Of a DNA stretch of 64,000 nucleotides, positions 12,618-25,158 are shown in pieces (positions within the stretch are counted from its first letter, which is position 1; every line of letters starts with the position of its first letter). The notes below the pieces were generated by a model. It made no database searches. It was given only the letters and a program-made list of their open reading frames with translations, and was not told where the DNA came from. Source of the DNA: Datnioides undecimradiatus (lineage: Eukaryota; Chordata; Actinopteri; Lobotiformes; Datnioididae); assembly GCA_008933995.1 (NCBI GenBank), contig WARS01000033.1, forward strand, positions 7,950,287-8,014,286, in the 5' to 3' direction. The position numbers and the translations under genes were made by a program.

Positions 12618-12630
12618 ATTGCTAGGCAAC
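12618..12630 (-). promoter_or_regulatory. Candidate RFX X-box near constant exon 3
   Basis: On the minus strand the sequence reads GTTGCC-T-AGCAAT, one mismatch from the palindromic X-box GTTNCC-N0-3-RGYAAC. It lies about 265 bp upstream of constant exon 3. Single degenerate sites are weak evidence; it is listed because better sites lie nearby. Confidence 0.3.
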
Positions 12631-13943
12631 CAGCAGAGTCCAAGAAAGTACTGACCCCAGCCGGTAAATGGTCAGATATATAAACCCCCCCCTCCAAATA
12701 GAAAACTGCCATTTTTACATTTAGATTTGTGTCCTAATTAAACAAACAAGATACAATGTAAATATGTTAGTACGTGAGTTTTAACGGTGCTGTTGGGAAG
12801 ATTTTGTTTTCTTTGGACACAGCCAGTCCCTATTTCATCAAGCTTTTGTTCAGTTATTTTGACTTCACCTTTTAAGAGGTAAATGTTTTCTGCCATTAGC
12901 TTTTGCGTTTTGAATCATTTTTCATTTTTTCCTGCTTTGTTCCTTACTTTGACTTTACTATACGGTCCCCAAGACGTTCATAAAATGCGACATGTAGGGA
13001 ATAACTGAAATCAAGCAAAAGCGAGCAGAGCAATAGCCTGACAATGGAGCAATAGCCACAGGGAGTGGACATTTTCAGGACAGCAATTCAACCGAGACAA
13101 CAGGAGGGAATACTGGAGGGGGCTAACCTTTAAACCACAGGGATGTTTAACTTGGCAGTGTGATTTGTATTTGTATTTGGATGATCGCAGCAGATTACTG
13201 CTACTCTCATAAGATGCCAGAGACAGGAATTCAACATTACTGAACTCAACATAGTGTTCAAGCATGGATGTCACCGTGAAAAGAACCCAGAGAGCAAGTG
13301 GTTAAAAAGATACTGAAAAAGGCTATTTATATAAAAAAAATATGATCATGTAAAGTGAAAATAAGAAATAGATTTTAGGGTCAAAAGGTTACAGATGCCA
13401 GGATGAAACGGAAAGAGGAGGTTAGATGAGATAAATCCAGAGTGGGAATGAGAGAAAGAGAGAGAGCGAGAGGGAGAGAGGAGGCAGTATGAAAGATGGG
13501 GGTGGGCGGGTTTTGCAGACACGGTGCTCTCAGGCCCACACCAGTTCCCTCTGCACTGACCTACTTTCAGTCTGGATTTTATTTAGATCAAACACAGGCC
13601 CTTGTAAAAAGATTCTGTCTGATTTTTCTTTGTAGGCTATTTATGACATTGCTGGAGCGCTGAAATGTTTTCAACCGCCGGCACATTGGGAAGTACACTA
13701 TTTTGAAAATACACACTGTCCATACGCACAGTGTCCCACTGAGTGCCTACGATAAGCTCACCGAGCACAAGAATAAATTACATGTACAGAATGTAAGACG
13801 GGCCGATGTTATGGACACCGCCACACAGCTCAACAGATAGCTCTGTATTGTTGCTCTGCGTAACCGCTCCTACAAGGGAGATCCAAACCAGATCACGTAT
13901 TAATGCATGCAAATATGATGCCGTAAGATGGTTTGAATATTGT

Positions 13944-13960
13944 GGGGGGGGGGGGGGGGG
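13944..13960. repeat. Homopolymer run of 17 G
   Basis: Uninterrupted G17 on the plus strand (C17 in the alpha pre-mRNA). Such runs are assembly-sensitive and can form quadruplexes on the G strand. Confidence 0.9.
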
Positions 13961-14662
13961 TCAGATGTTGGGGTTTTCAGTGACCTAGCAGCAACATACC
14001 ATTGTGACAGAGACATAAGAACAGAGACACACATAAATAATTTGTTTTCTGCTTGCAAAAATAGAGGTATTCATTTTTAAATTGCATAAAATAATTAGCA
14101 TGTGAAGGATGAATTAACCATTGCAAGCCATGGCTGCAGAGGAAATTTAGCATAGGAGATTTAGTATAACTTTGTTTCGTTGTTTTTGTTTTCATGTTTC
14201 TTTAAAAAGGCAGGTGCAGCTAATTGACCTCTGTAATTTAGCTTGTTTGATGATTAGTCAGTGTCGGATGTCATGATCTTATCTTACCATTAGTGGAGTT
14301 AGCGCTTTAATACTGTAATGCTGTAGTCTGTTTCTGAGGATTATGACATTTGATGGTATGGTCTGTCTGTTTGTATTTAATCTGGGTATTAAACCCAGGA
14401 AGAGGATCTGCTATTTTAAATAAGTCCTATTCAGTGGCCCTCAATGCTAAGGCAAGGAAGATTGCTCCTCTCGTGGAGGAGGACAGCCATGCTTAAAATA
14501 AACTGAAAAGACAGCCGGTGAGTTAAAGGAGATGTGAAAAATACTGTGAGGCAGAATGTGGATGAGCTTACTGAGCCAGTAACACACTGCAGTGCACTGC
14601 TTTACACAAAGCACCTCCATTTTATATAACCAACAAACCATTTCCTGTTACCTGATGCTACT

Positions 14663-15022
14663 GTCTAGAAGTGCAATGCGTAAGATTTATAGGGATCTCT
14701 TGATCTCAGAAATGAAATGTATTTTTCTTAATCATGTTTCAATTATTGTGTAACAACCTGTAAATAAGAAATGCTATGTTTTAGTGACCTTAGAATAAGC
14801 TTGTAAATCTACATGTGAAAGGCAGTGGGAGTGGGAGTGACTGCTTCCATTCAGCCCGCCATGTTGCGTTGCTATGTTTCTATGGTAACCAAGATCAGAC
14901 AAACAAACACTGGCTCTGGGGGAGACTTCTTCCTTTTTTTCCAGGGTCACCCTGGTGGGGTATTCAGTTGTCTGCAACCTCATTGCTAGATGCCACTAAA
15001 TCCAACATGCCGCTTCTTTAAA
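14663..15022. mobile_element. Dispersed fish MITE-like repeat copy
   Basis: The segment starts AGAAGTGCAATGCGTAAG and ends with the inverted counterpart TTAAAGAAGCGGCATGTTGG read inward. Its interior (CCGCCATGTTGC, CAAACACTGGCTCT, GGGGTATTCAGTTG, CTAGATGCCACTAAATCC) matches a very common teleost interspersed repeat that I recognise from many fish genomes but cannot name with certainty. It has no coding capacity. It sits in the large constant-region intron. Confidence 0.65.
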
Positions 15023-15753
15023 AGAGTTTTTTGATGCTCAGTCAGTAAAGAAACTTGGGAATACTTTACTTAGACCGGCTTAGATAACTAAAGACCTACA
15101 AAGGGTCTACAAATTTGATCTATTTTTAACATGTTACTGTGTGAAACCTTGCAATTTTTACAAACCACAGTTTTAAGACACACAGGGCAGCAAGACTGAA
15201 AAATAGCTTAAAGAAAAAAGGAAGTTGTTCCCTTTGGGGTCGTTCATTATGGAATATTTTGTGGGAAAAGTTCACATTGTTTAGAGAAAAATGAACATCG
15301 CATCGAGATTTTATTGTGTCACCTAATGGTGCTGACCAGAATAATACAGGTAGGCTAAAGACTACTTAATTGACTAGTGGTTTTAATGCCACGGTAGAGA
15401 AAACAACACCTCGGACGGGTTATATTGTTCCCTCCACTGTGTTATATTCTTTAACTAAAGCATACAAAGCTAATTAGAAATGTGTGGTACTAAATTAGGA
15501 CTGAAAGTAAATTAATCACCATCACAGCAGTACAGTTTTGGGGGTTATATACACCTGATGGGACTAGAGCAGTTCATATCTCCCTGCATGACAAAGTGAA
15601 CTGAAATGTCAAGTGTCTGTGTAGCATCTAATCAAGTGCATATTGTCTTGGCATCTTGGGACATCCCAAGGGCTCTCTGCACCGGCTGTGACAAATCCAG
15701 ACCTCCGACATTGTTAATTAGAATCCTGGACCAGGTATTAATCTGAGATATTC

Positions 15754-15755
<2 letters not shown>

Positions 15756-15799
<44 letters not shown>
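15756..15799. repeat. (GT)22 microsatellite
   Basis: Uninterrupted GT run in the constant 2-3 intron. ORFs across it on both strands are artefacts. Confidence 0.95.
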
Positions 15800-15805
<6 letters not shown>

Positions 15806-16406
15806 ATACACATGTGAAAAATGAATTCATAACGAGTGGGCCACGTCGACCCCTCAGAGCAGTCTGCACAGCTATGATTCGCTTCCCTTGTGCTACTGTT
15901 TCTCTAACATGGAGGATTATTTGTAACCCTGCCATTGCTTCATATTAGCCTATATTTCACAGCATCTGAAACGGATTATGGTGTAACTGCTGGTAAGCAG
16001 GTCAGCACAGCTCCTTGTGAGGAGGTTGCCATGACACCTGATGTAGATTTGTAGGCGTCTGAAGCCTCATTTCGCATGAACCTGATGTCCTACATTTAAA
16101 ATAGGCTATGTTATTTCCTGTCTAGTCCAGGATACGGTTCCATCTAAAATGAATCCCTCTGGTGGTTTGTGGCACATGCACAAATCTGACAGTCGTGCAG
16201 CGCTCGTGTAAATATATGCAATGCATTATATGATTTCTAGATGAGACAAGTCTACCTAAAAATTCTTTTCCTATCTTATTTCCCCTTGATTACTGCGTGT
16301 CCTCCTGTTCCTCCTAATACCTGCCCTTGCCGAGTCTCCTTCCCTTTTCTGCTCCCTACTCCTTCCTTTTTTCTGTCTCTAAATCTTCCATTCAGAGATA
16401 TGACCG

Positions 16407-16522
16407 GTTGCCATGGAAACTGCCTTCGCCCACTCCCTGCTGATGGAGGGTGCGGCTGCTGCAGCAATCTCTCAGTTAGACAGTGTTGCCAGGCAACAGG
16501 TCACATGGCGTTCCCTAGCAAC
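16407..16522. promoter_or_regulatory. Cluster of three RFX X-box-like palindromes
   Basis: Three sites lie within 116 bp: GTTGCCATGGAAAC (16407-16420), GTTGCCAGGCAAC (16485-16497) and GTTCCCTAGCAAC (16510-16522). Each fits or nearly fits the RFX palindrome GTTNCC-N0-3-RGYAAC. RFX factors are known to bind such sites in neural and ciliary enhancers. The cluster lies in the intron between alpha constant exons 2 and 3, so an intronic enhancer role is a reasonable inference. The plus-strand ORF across it looks like chance. Confidence 0.45.
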
Positions 16523-19113
16523 AACACTACTGCAGGAACCTGCCAATCCTCTTAACCTTTCTCTTTCTCCATCCCCCCACACCTCGCTTTTTTCCCTCCA
16601 TCCCCCTGTACGTCTCCTCTGCTCTTCCTCTCCAAAATTGCTTTTAATATTACTGGATCGGTCTTTTTTTCACGGCAGCCTCTTATTACTGATAATAGCT
16701 TCTCTCCCCCTCTGGCATTGGACAAATGTCTCCTCATCTGCGCCATGGGTCACTTACATAAACGCAGTTTTGTGGGTGCCGCATTTAGATGCAACCCAGC
16801 ATATCAGACAACTTCATCATGATAACAACTGACTGCAGACATGAAAATGTGTCACAAAAAAGGCTCCACCTCTTTGTGCATAGTAAAGAGGATCAACCTG
16901 AAATCCAGCGCACGTCTATGCCTGAGCGCTGAGCTACAAATGATTTTCTAATGCAACACTGCACCTCTGATCGGTCTGCAGTGTGCCGTGCACTCTGCTT
17001 AAAGACAATATTTGAGTCTTTACAGGAAAGGAGAGGCAGCTTTCATCTGCACTGAAAATCACATATACAATACACATTTCTCTGCAGCAAACTGGCACAG
17101 GGATACTAGGAGATGGTACAGCTTTTATCTCGAGCAATTCCCCTGCTCTCTCTTTTCCAGAGAGCGAAAAGCTGACAGACAGTAAGACATATCCTGTCAC
17201 TGGCTCACTGAGTGATTGACTGTGATGCTACCCTTCACCCTCAGGTCTCTACCTATGTTTTAATTCCTGCAGCAGGACAGGAAATCGATAAATGGAAGCT
17301 TGGCTGAACAGAGGAGGGAGCAGCTCACAATGTTCCCAATATGGTTTCGAAATCTTGGGTATGAAAGTCCTCCAGTCAACTGACAAAAGCTTAGTCATTA
17401 GCTGTGCATCTGTGTGTCTGCAAACAATGAAGCATGGGTCATTTTTAAGGCCAGTTCTTCTTCCACTTATGTTGTGAAACATTTTTAATGTTGCTGCCCA
17501 CTCAGTACAACTTGTTTCCTCGTGATGCCTCATTCAGTCTGCATTCGGTCTCAATGCTGCCAGCTGTTTTTGTGTGAGGATAAAGTTGTCGGGTCTGCAT
17601 AAGGGTCCCACGTTTTTGGCACCTCAGCTAAGCTCAATATGAGCATCATATTACAATTCACGATCAAGCAGATATCCAGAAACCCCAATAAGAATAAGAT
17701 GAATCCAACTCAGTGAATTTACCATTTTGAACAGAATCATACAATTAAACAAAACAATGTACAGATTGTGAATAAGTGACACTTGAGTTAAAGTAAAATG
17801 CGTCACCAATGAGTCACCAATATATACAAATATGTCCTCAATTAGTTTTCCATTTTTCACTCTTAATCAATGGAATTGGCCATTGTTGGAGATAATCTTG
17901 TATACTTCTTTGCCCAGATATATATAAGACAATTGAGCCCACTCTCACATCTGTGAAGTAAATATGTTTTGTACAGATGGCATAGAGATGTGTTGAACAG
18001 TGAGCTTAAGATGTGCTGGTATGCAGACTAGCGCCAACCTATGATCGGAACAAGGCTGGCTGTTTCCTCTTACTTTTAGTTAAGCTGTCTCCTGGCTCTA
18101 GCTCTATATTTAGCATACAGAGAGGACAACATGAAACAATCTTCCCATCTTACCCCTGGCAAGAAAAATAAACAAGAATATTTCACCAAATGTCCCAGAC
18201 GATTTCTTTATGTTTCCACAACCAGCATGAACGAGAGGAAAATCCATGAAAATGCGACACAAAAATTCTCAATTTAGGTTTACCCAACTTACCTTGCTAA
18301 AGTCATTTCCCCCAGGGCTTAAAATTAGTCTAAACTTATTTTTAGCATATCCTGGGGCACTAGTACAGAGCATGAATCATCTGAAAAATGTTCATACTCA
18401 GCTCCTTCATTGTTGCCATTGTCTGGCTGTGCCCCCCTGAATGGTTTAACTCTGTGGCATCAGCAGGGATGATTTATCTGTCTTATGATGTACTTTATGT
18501 ACTTTTTTGACCATATATATACTTTCCGAAGTCTTCTTTATTTAAGAACCATAAATTTGACCATCTTCACTCGACATTTAGCAAAACGACCAGGATGCAT
18601 CCCCCTTGTTTTATGCTGCCATCCTCTTTCTGCACCCCGGGTAGCTAATAGAGAGCAGTGGCAGATGGGTTATTTAGTTTAATATGTTCGGCTGCTCCGC
18701 CTGGCTCATTGATCCTATCTGACAGAGGTTTTTGAAAGTAGAGGTATATGACCTGGATCACAGCTCTGAAATATCATAGCATCCTATAGCATAACTGTGC
18801 TGTGTAATGATGAGTTTCTGGAGCTGTCCATAGTGCTGAGGTAGCACACGGATTTGTATTTGTGCCTTTTACGCTTCAGTTCTCTTTGGATCTACAATAG
18901 TCTTTAAATTATAAGCCCTATGAGTATGGGTAGAGATTGTCATTAGCTCACCATCCCTGATTGCCACATTTGGAAGAATAAATAAAATATTTATGTATTT
19001 TATTTTTTAAATATCCAGCATAAACATGCCTTTCAGCAAACAGTTGCACTTATAATGTAAAGACATTTCAGTATACTTGACTGCTTTTTTTCTATATCCT
19101 GACTTGTACTCAC

Positions 19114-19199
19114 CTGCAGCGCTGGATACAGTAGGCCAGTTCTGGACCAGCATCCCCTGTGCTCCCTGCATCACAGAGGACTCCTCCATGTGGACTGAA
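19114..19199 (-). CDS. pcdha: Protocadherin-alpha constant exon 2
   Basis: This 86-nt exon starts after a TTTCAG acceptor. Its first T completes the codon begun by AG at the end of exon 1 (Ser), and the frame then reads SVHMEESSVMQGAQG and QNWPTVSSAA. It ends GCTGCAG|GTGAGT in phase 1. The core S-V-H-x-E-E and Q-W/N-W-P-T-V-S-S blocks correspond to the mammalian alpha constant region (SSVHLEE, QQWPTVSSA). The exon connects exon 1, 3.7 kb upstream, with exon 3, 6.8 kb downstream. The frames of all three exons agree. Confidence 0.95.
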
Positions 19200-19400
19200 C
19201 TGAAAGGCAGAACACATTCAGAGAACCCAGTGAGACACATCAATTAAAAACAGAATTCTCTAGTTATGAATTATTTCTTACTTTATATAAGGGTGTTTTC
19301 CTTCGTGTATACTGTAGATGCACTCTTAAACTAGCTCGCAGCATCACAGTTTCAAGTAATATTAGTCACTGTTTCAGGCCTCGACAGCAATTGCTGCTTA

Positions 19401-19467
19401 GTTGCCTGGGGCAACCAGTTCTGGACTACTGTCACCCATTTCTTGTGGTCTTGTTGCCCGTAGCAAC
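19401..19467. promoter_or_regulatory. Pair of RFX X-boxes upstream of constant exon 2
   Basis: GTTGCCTGGGGCAAC at 19401-19415 and GTTGCCCGTAGCAAC at 19453-19467 are both full X-box palindromes with a 3-nt spacer. They lie 38 bp apart and 200-270 bp upstream of constant exon 2 on the transcribed strand. RFX binding is inferred from the motif only. Confidence 0.5.
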
Positions 19468-19654
19468 CACTTTCCACTTTTGTACACTCTGTATTTTTTA
19501 AAAAAGAAGACGCCTCATCTGTGCAGTAGCATCACCTGGAATCAGTGTGATGAAAGAGCCTTTTCCTAAAAAAGATAAAGCAGCTAAATGGAACAAAGCC
19601 AACATACTTCATTATTTGGCCTATATTATGACTGCTTTATGGTTTACTTAGAAA

Positions 19655-19695
19655 GCAATTGTTTTGTGGTTGCAGCAATTGTTTTGTGGTTGCAG
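19655..19695. repeat. Perfect tandem duplication of a 20-bp unit
   Basis: The unit GCAATTGTTTTGTGGTTGCA occurs twice head to tail (19655-19674 and 19675-19694). It looks like a recent local slippage duplication. Confidence 0.9.
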
Positions 19696-21468
19696 AGGAC
19701 CAAGATTAAAAAGTTACCATTTTAAAGTATCGCGTGACATATGGGTAATAGTAGTGGATGTCATTTCATTTAGTTGTTATAATCGTGTGTCTGTTTAAGT
19801 CAGATTATCAAAAAAAAAGTCCTTATCAATTTATCATTTTACTGGTGATGTTGGGCAAATGTGGATACTTAGAGTGACAGGACTGGTTCCACACTTGTCA
19901 CTACATTCATACTGCAGGAGGTTTCCACGTTTCATTGCTGTAAATTTAGTATCTTCAGGGTGCGTGTGTCATTTTGTAGCTTTTGGGGAATGCATTACTT
20001 ACTGTTCTCTTTTAACCCTGTTTACTTTCACCCAATAGATGCAAACTTTACTATGTTATGATCCCCTGTTAGTGCTCTGCTGTTAATGCTGACTGCAGCT
20101 GCTTCACAGCAAAGACTTTCTACAGGAAAACCACTTGAAGGCTTTTAAAGGTTTTCTTTGCCCCTGTCACAGGTTCTGATTATGGTAACTCACACCATGG
20201 TATAGCATAATTGCGTAATTGAAAGATGTATATATTCTTTTCAGTATATATTAGCCACAGTCAAAGTCAAACAAAGTCACTTGCCAAGAAATGGTCACAC
20301 ACATACTGTGTACTTCTGTTTTGTGAGACTCAATATAACAGAAATGTTTTCTTGTAAGTCTTAGAGGTGCTAAAAAGTGGATTTTGTAACTTTAGACACA
20401 GCAAGTCTACCTGTTTTCCAGTCTTAATGCTAAGACAAAATAATGCCTTGTGGCTGTAACTTTATATAAGCAGACAGGCAATGGAATAGCATCGATCCGA
20501 ATAAGCCTATTTCCAAGAATCTTAAGCTATTTCTTTAATAAGGTATTTTTTGTGCATAAATGACTTGCTTTACAAAACTGAAAGCAGAGGGGAAAAGATG
20601 CTAGATTAAGTGAATCAGTCTGGAATAACTGTAATCCTAGCAAATACCAATGAGGATGATCTTTGCCAATCTTTACATTTAGGAATTCTCATAATTCTGC
20701 ACTAAACATACACAGCCAAGTGCATGCATGCAGTTTCCAACCTAGTCTGAGAATTTTCCTCCCATACATTCATAATGAATATAGAGCTCACTGTATAGGA
20801 GGACCTGCCCTGACTGGGGCCTCTGCAATGCAGCACATTCAGCATCTACCTCAAACTGCAACACACTTGTTATGTTGAATAGGGATTTGTCATGAATATA
20901 AAATGGCCATGTACATTCTGAGCAGTGTGGCTTTTCATGCTTTTACATAAGCAAAGGTGCTGGTTTAATGTGTGAGACTGTGACACAGATAGGACTGGTG
21001 TTTTCTACGCTGACTGACTACACCAGGAATGTGGGTCAGTAATGTTGGTGCTAGGCGCTGTGTGTAGTGTGATATGTTATAGTATGCGTGTGTTGGGGTT
21101 ATGCGTTAATAAGAGCCACTCTGTGTCTGTGTGTGTTACAGGAACTGGCATTTCAGAGATGGCAGCGGCAAATTGCAGTGATGATTTATGTTAATCCATG
21201 TCACGTTACAGTGACTTGATGACATGATGCACATTATGATACCCTCCGCACCAGAGAAATTAACACTAATATCCAATTAAATCAAAGTTAGACGGAGCAG
21301 AAGGCTTCACAAGTGAGCGGGGAGCATTGTTAGGATGAAATTATGAAAATTCAGTACAAATGAGAGACATGTGGAGGTAAAACTCATTAGTCCCTGATGT
21401 TCCAGCTGTCTCCATATCAGATTAGCAAAAGGCTTCATTAGAATATTAATAAAACATTTGATCACAAA

Positions 21469-21735
21469 GGCTGGGTGATATGGATAAATTCAAATATCAC
21501 ATATCTGAACATCTCAATATATCAATAGCCATATTGCGACGATATTGTAGAAATGACTTTCACAGAATCTTTAGACAGTAATATTTCTGGTAAATAATCT
21601 TCAGTAACACAGATATCATGCCTTAAAGCAGGCTGATAAGTTCAGAAAGTCACTTTACTGTAAAGCAGCGTTTACAACCAGGAAAAGACAACACTTGTCT
21701 CATATCATGATATTACAATACCTAAAATCTGAGCT
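21469..21735. mobile_element. Relic fish interspersed repeat (GGCTGGGTGATATGG-type end)
   Basis: The start GGCTGGGTGATATGGATAAA, followed by stretches such as CATATTGCGACGATATTGTAG, resembles the end of a DNA-transposon family widespread in vertebrate and fish genomes. The opposite end is not recognisable, so this is a truncated or diverged copy and its right boundary is approximate. Confidence 0.45.
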
Positions 21736-22861
21736 ATCTAGTTTCATTTCACAGTATCAGCATAGAATTATGGGGACATATTTTTATTATTAGATTTTAT
21801 TCCAGTTATTGGTGGAACCTCCAGATATTATTCTCTGATTTGCAGCCAGTAGCTAATGAGGAGGCGTTCATGTTTACTACTTCCTTACTCAGAGAATGAT
21901 GGGAAGACCAATAAATATTTTATTCTCTTCTGTATTTTTGTTAAAAAATATAACTCTTGATGAACTTTTAACCCAAATCTTAGAAACCAGCTCATTAATG
22001 TTATGAGATGACAATCTTGTGCAGACATGAAACCTTTCACCAGTGCCTCTAACAACCTATTAAAGTCCAGTTTTAGGGAAATAACTGGCATATTGTGTTC
22101 AACTACATAAAGTCTGTCTGTAGGTCAATTAGTGTTTGAGACTTGATCAAGCAATAAGGTTTTATGAGGCCATGTCTGCTGCAATGGTGCATTTAAACAC
22201 AGTCAGTGAATTATAATAATTGAAGTATGAGGCCAAAATGTCCTCTGCTGTCTGTGTGAACAAGTTCTCCTCTCATCTCTGGACAAAAATACATAAATAC
22301 ACACAGAAATGCACACATGTGTGCAGGCTGGGGCAGTTGTCCGTGCAGACACTGATGCGTGTGTGCATCTGATAATGTAAGAAAGGTCATAGGCAGCTCA
22401 TTTGTCCTTCATGCTTCCTGCTTAAAGACTGTAACTGGGGGAAGCAACGCTCAGAATGTAGATGACCTATATAGTATTACACTGCAGAGGAAGAGTGCTA
22501 TACATCCACTGATGGGAGACACTCATTGCACTTTTCCCAAAGGAGGAGGACAAGGTTGAGGTTCATGCTGAGGGGCCACTAGCAGTCACCTCTGGTAATG
22601 GAAGATAATGATTTGTAGTATTATATTGTGTGTATATACTGAGTGTCTGTTTGAATGGTTTTAACAGAGGTTAGTTTGAGTTATCAGGTATCTGTGGGAG
22701 TGTCTGATATTTTCTTAGAGATAGCAGAAAGCAGCATGAGGGGTCACTGTGGTCGTAGCACAGACTGGGTGTAGACAGTGTGAGGACACCGGGTTGAAAA
22801 GATGTAACTTTTTCACAGATGATCAAAAGTTGCAAAAGAGTTAAAGATGGAAAGTGCTTAC

Positions 22862-22920
22862 CTCTGCACCCCTGCCCTCAAAGATGCAGAATATCGCCAG
22901 TCAGCATTCGGGGCTTTTGG
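22862..22920 (-). CDS. pcdha: Protocadherin-alpha constant exon 1
   Basis: This 59-nt exon begins in phase 0 after GCTCGCTCAG and reads PKAPNADWRYSASLRAGVQ before ending ...CAGAG|GTAAGC in phase 2. The block P-N-x-D-W-R-Y-S-A-S-L-R-A-G is the hallmark of the first alpha constant exon in vertebrates. Both upstream variable exons end in phase 0, so each can splice here in frame. On the minus strand the acceptor is preceded by an unusually long CT-rich tract (22940-23016). Confidence 0.97.
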
Positions 22921-22939
22921 CTGAGCGAGCAAGAGGTAA

Positions 22940-23016
22940 AGGGAGAGAGAGAGAGAGAGGAGAGGAAAAAAGGAGAGGGAGAGAGAGAGAGAGAGAGAGG
23001 GGAGAGAAGAGAAAGA
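22940..23016. repeat. GA-rich tract (CT-rich in the alpha pre-mRNA)
   Basis: About 77 bp of nearly pure GA with A/G interruptions on the plus strand. In the transcribed sense it is a CT-rich tract ending about 20 nt before constant exon 1, so it extends that acceptor's polypyrimidine tract. Confidence 0.9.
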
Positions 23017-23342
23017 GTTCAGTTTGATCTCATACAGTGCAGAGCCAGGCTGGGCCATGGTCTCATCAATTAATCATGATACACATCCCAGCTCTGGAAG
23101 TGATAGGAACACTGCAGTCGTGTCCCCCATTGCAAGCACATGCACAGACACACACACACACGCATACATATTGATATCCTCACACAGGCACAGAAGGATT
23201 TTAAAAAGGGCAGTGACTGAAAGCCATATTGATGAGTTTTTGGACAGTCTGTCACTCTGTGGCTCTATAAATGTGAGAGCTGGGAGAGTCATGCCCTTTT
23301 CCTCAGTGCTGGGCTGTTTGTACAGACTGATGTGTACGTATT

Positions 23343-23363
23343 TGTGTGTGTGTGTGTGTGTGT
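23343..23363. repeat. (GT)n microsatellite, short
   Basis: Ten or so GT units followed by TATGTG. Confidence 0.85.
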
Positions 23364-25158
23364 ATGTGACTTCAGTAAATCTGTCCTCTCCTGATGAACC
23401 TGGGCTGAGTGCTGGAAATTCCCAGTAGTCTTTTGGTAAATTATTGCCTTCAAAAACCAATAAGCAAGAGCTACCATCGCCAGGGAAACCACATCCTATA
23501 CCTCTAGTCTGCATTAGCCCAGCATGGAGAGCAATCATCCAAATATGGTATTGAAAATGTAGGATAGGATTTAGTATAAGACAACGTGTTTGATTAATCA
23601 TCAATAATAATTTACAGATGAGCACTGTGTACTATTATATGATTTCATCTTCTTTCATTATTATCTCAAAATGGAATGGGTACCTGTATAGACATCTTTT
23701 TATGTTTGCATTAAAGACAAAAAATCTAAACACACTACATTTTTAGCAAAATATTTACATTAAATTACATTATTGAAAGTTTTAATAGCACAGGGCCATT
23801 TTTTCTACTGAATACACCTGTATGTTAAAAGAACCATCTGATGTTTTTAGGATGAAAATCATATTTTTAATGAGCTAATCTTTCATGGCTATTAATTATG
23901 CCTGACTCTTTCACAATCATTTTCCTCATGAATACGTACTCTGCACGTGCACTGTGTGAAGTGACTGTGAACATCTGTATCACAGCTCATGCTAAATTCT
24001 GTCAGGAGCCTTTGACGTCAAGAGCACTGAATAAGAAAAGCTGTGTTTAAGACACAAACCTGCTCAGGCAGCAGCAAGTGTCCCAGATAAAGATGGCACA
24101 TTATGTTCCTCAGTTCAATTCAGAGGGGAGTATTTTGTGCTGGTAGACCCAGCCTCTTTGAGTAAATCTAATTTGCAGGGCTGAGGAACAGAGGCTGGAG
24201 GTTAATTTAATTTACACTGCTACACTTGTCTTGGTAAGAGATTTTCTTCTAACTAATGTACCAGTGACTGGCACCTGATAATAAACATGATACATTCAGA
24301 GATACACTCTGAACCTTAGGAGCCTTTTCCTCAACAATTTGCCATTTAAATGATATTATTCCACTATCTGAAACACAAATGTCTCTAACATCCAGTATAT
24401 CTACCCTGGAATCTCTGCTAGAATCAAACCAAAGTCAATAACTCATAGATTCTCATAGAGTGTCATTTGAGTAGTGTAGTTAAGGCTTCAAGAACAAGGA
24501 AAACATTTATCCCGATGACATCATAAACCACCACACAGTATCACTGCTAGGTAAATGCACATCTCTGTCAGAGACCCACAGCTAGTCTTGCAGGGCCTTT
24601 GATCAAGTCAATTAACCCCAAATGCTCCAGTGTAACAGTTCCAGTCACACACACACATTCACCCTCACACAAACATCACATCAAACCCACTTGCACAGAG
24701 AATGAGCAAGTAGGGAAGACTATACGTGACCTGTTCTTTGGTGTAGATGTGATGACAACCTCAAACTGAAACACAAATCTCTGAATCATCAGAAATAACA
24801 CAGGAGCCTGAAAAGCATCAGGGCTGACACTAATGCAGTGTGAGTGCTGAGCTGGGCTGGGCTGAGAGACTGCACAGTACAAGTGGGAACTGAACAAAGA
24901 GAATGAGGCCTGCAAGGATTCATTTCATTGCAGGGGGGGATCAACCTAGACATACAGGAATATCATTGCCCTGCGGCAACAACATCAAACTGACAATGGT
25001 GCATGCTGAGGCAATAGCCTTAAAAAAGTTATGTTGAAAGGGACTTATATTGTTTGGACCTAACTAAAACTTCATTTAAACCACTAATATTCAAACATGA
25101 TGATTCATGACCTTCCAGATATGCGGACAAAGGTAAACATAAAAATTTAATAACACAC

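Larger units (their letters stand above)
12353..19113 (-). other. Intron between alpha constant exons 2 and 3
   Basis: Non-coding 6.8-kb intron bounded by a GTGAGT donor after 19114 and a TTTGTAG acceptor before 12352. It contains a GA-rich tract at 13450-13484, a G-run, a fish interspersed element at 14.7-15.0 kb, a GT microsatellite and an X-box cluster at 16.4-16.5 kb. No other gene is supported inside it. Confidence 0.85.
19200..22861 (-). other. Intron between alpha constant exons 1 and 2
   Basis: Non-coding 3.66-kb intron with a GTAAGC donor and TTTCAG acceptor. It contains two X-boxes close to exon 2, a small tandem duplication and a relic repeat at about 21.5 kb. No other gene is seen. 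Confidence 0.85.
22921..25158 (-). other. Intron between the 3'-most alpha variable exon and constant exon 1
   Basis: Non-coding, 2.2 kb. It holds the CT/GA tract beside the acceptor and a short GT microsatellite; ORFs on either strand here are repeat-driven. Nothing else is recognised. Confidence 0.8.

Noticed and set aside
16413-16832. 139-codon plus-strand ORF
   Set aside because: Overlaps the X-box cluster and then low-complexity Ser/Leu/Pro sequence in an intron; no recognised feature.
23074-23625. 183-codon minus-strand ORF between variable exon and constant exon 1
   Set aside because: Includes His-Thr repeat translation and lies in the alpha intron without splice or domain support.
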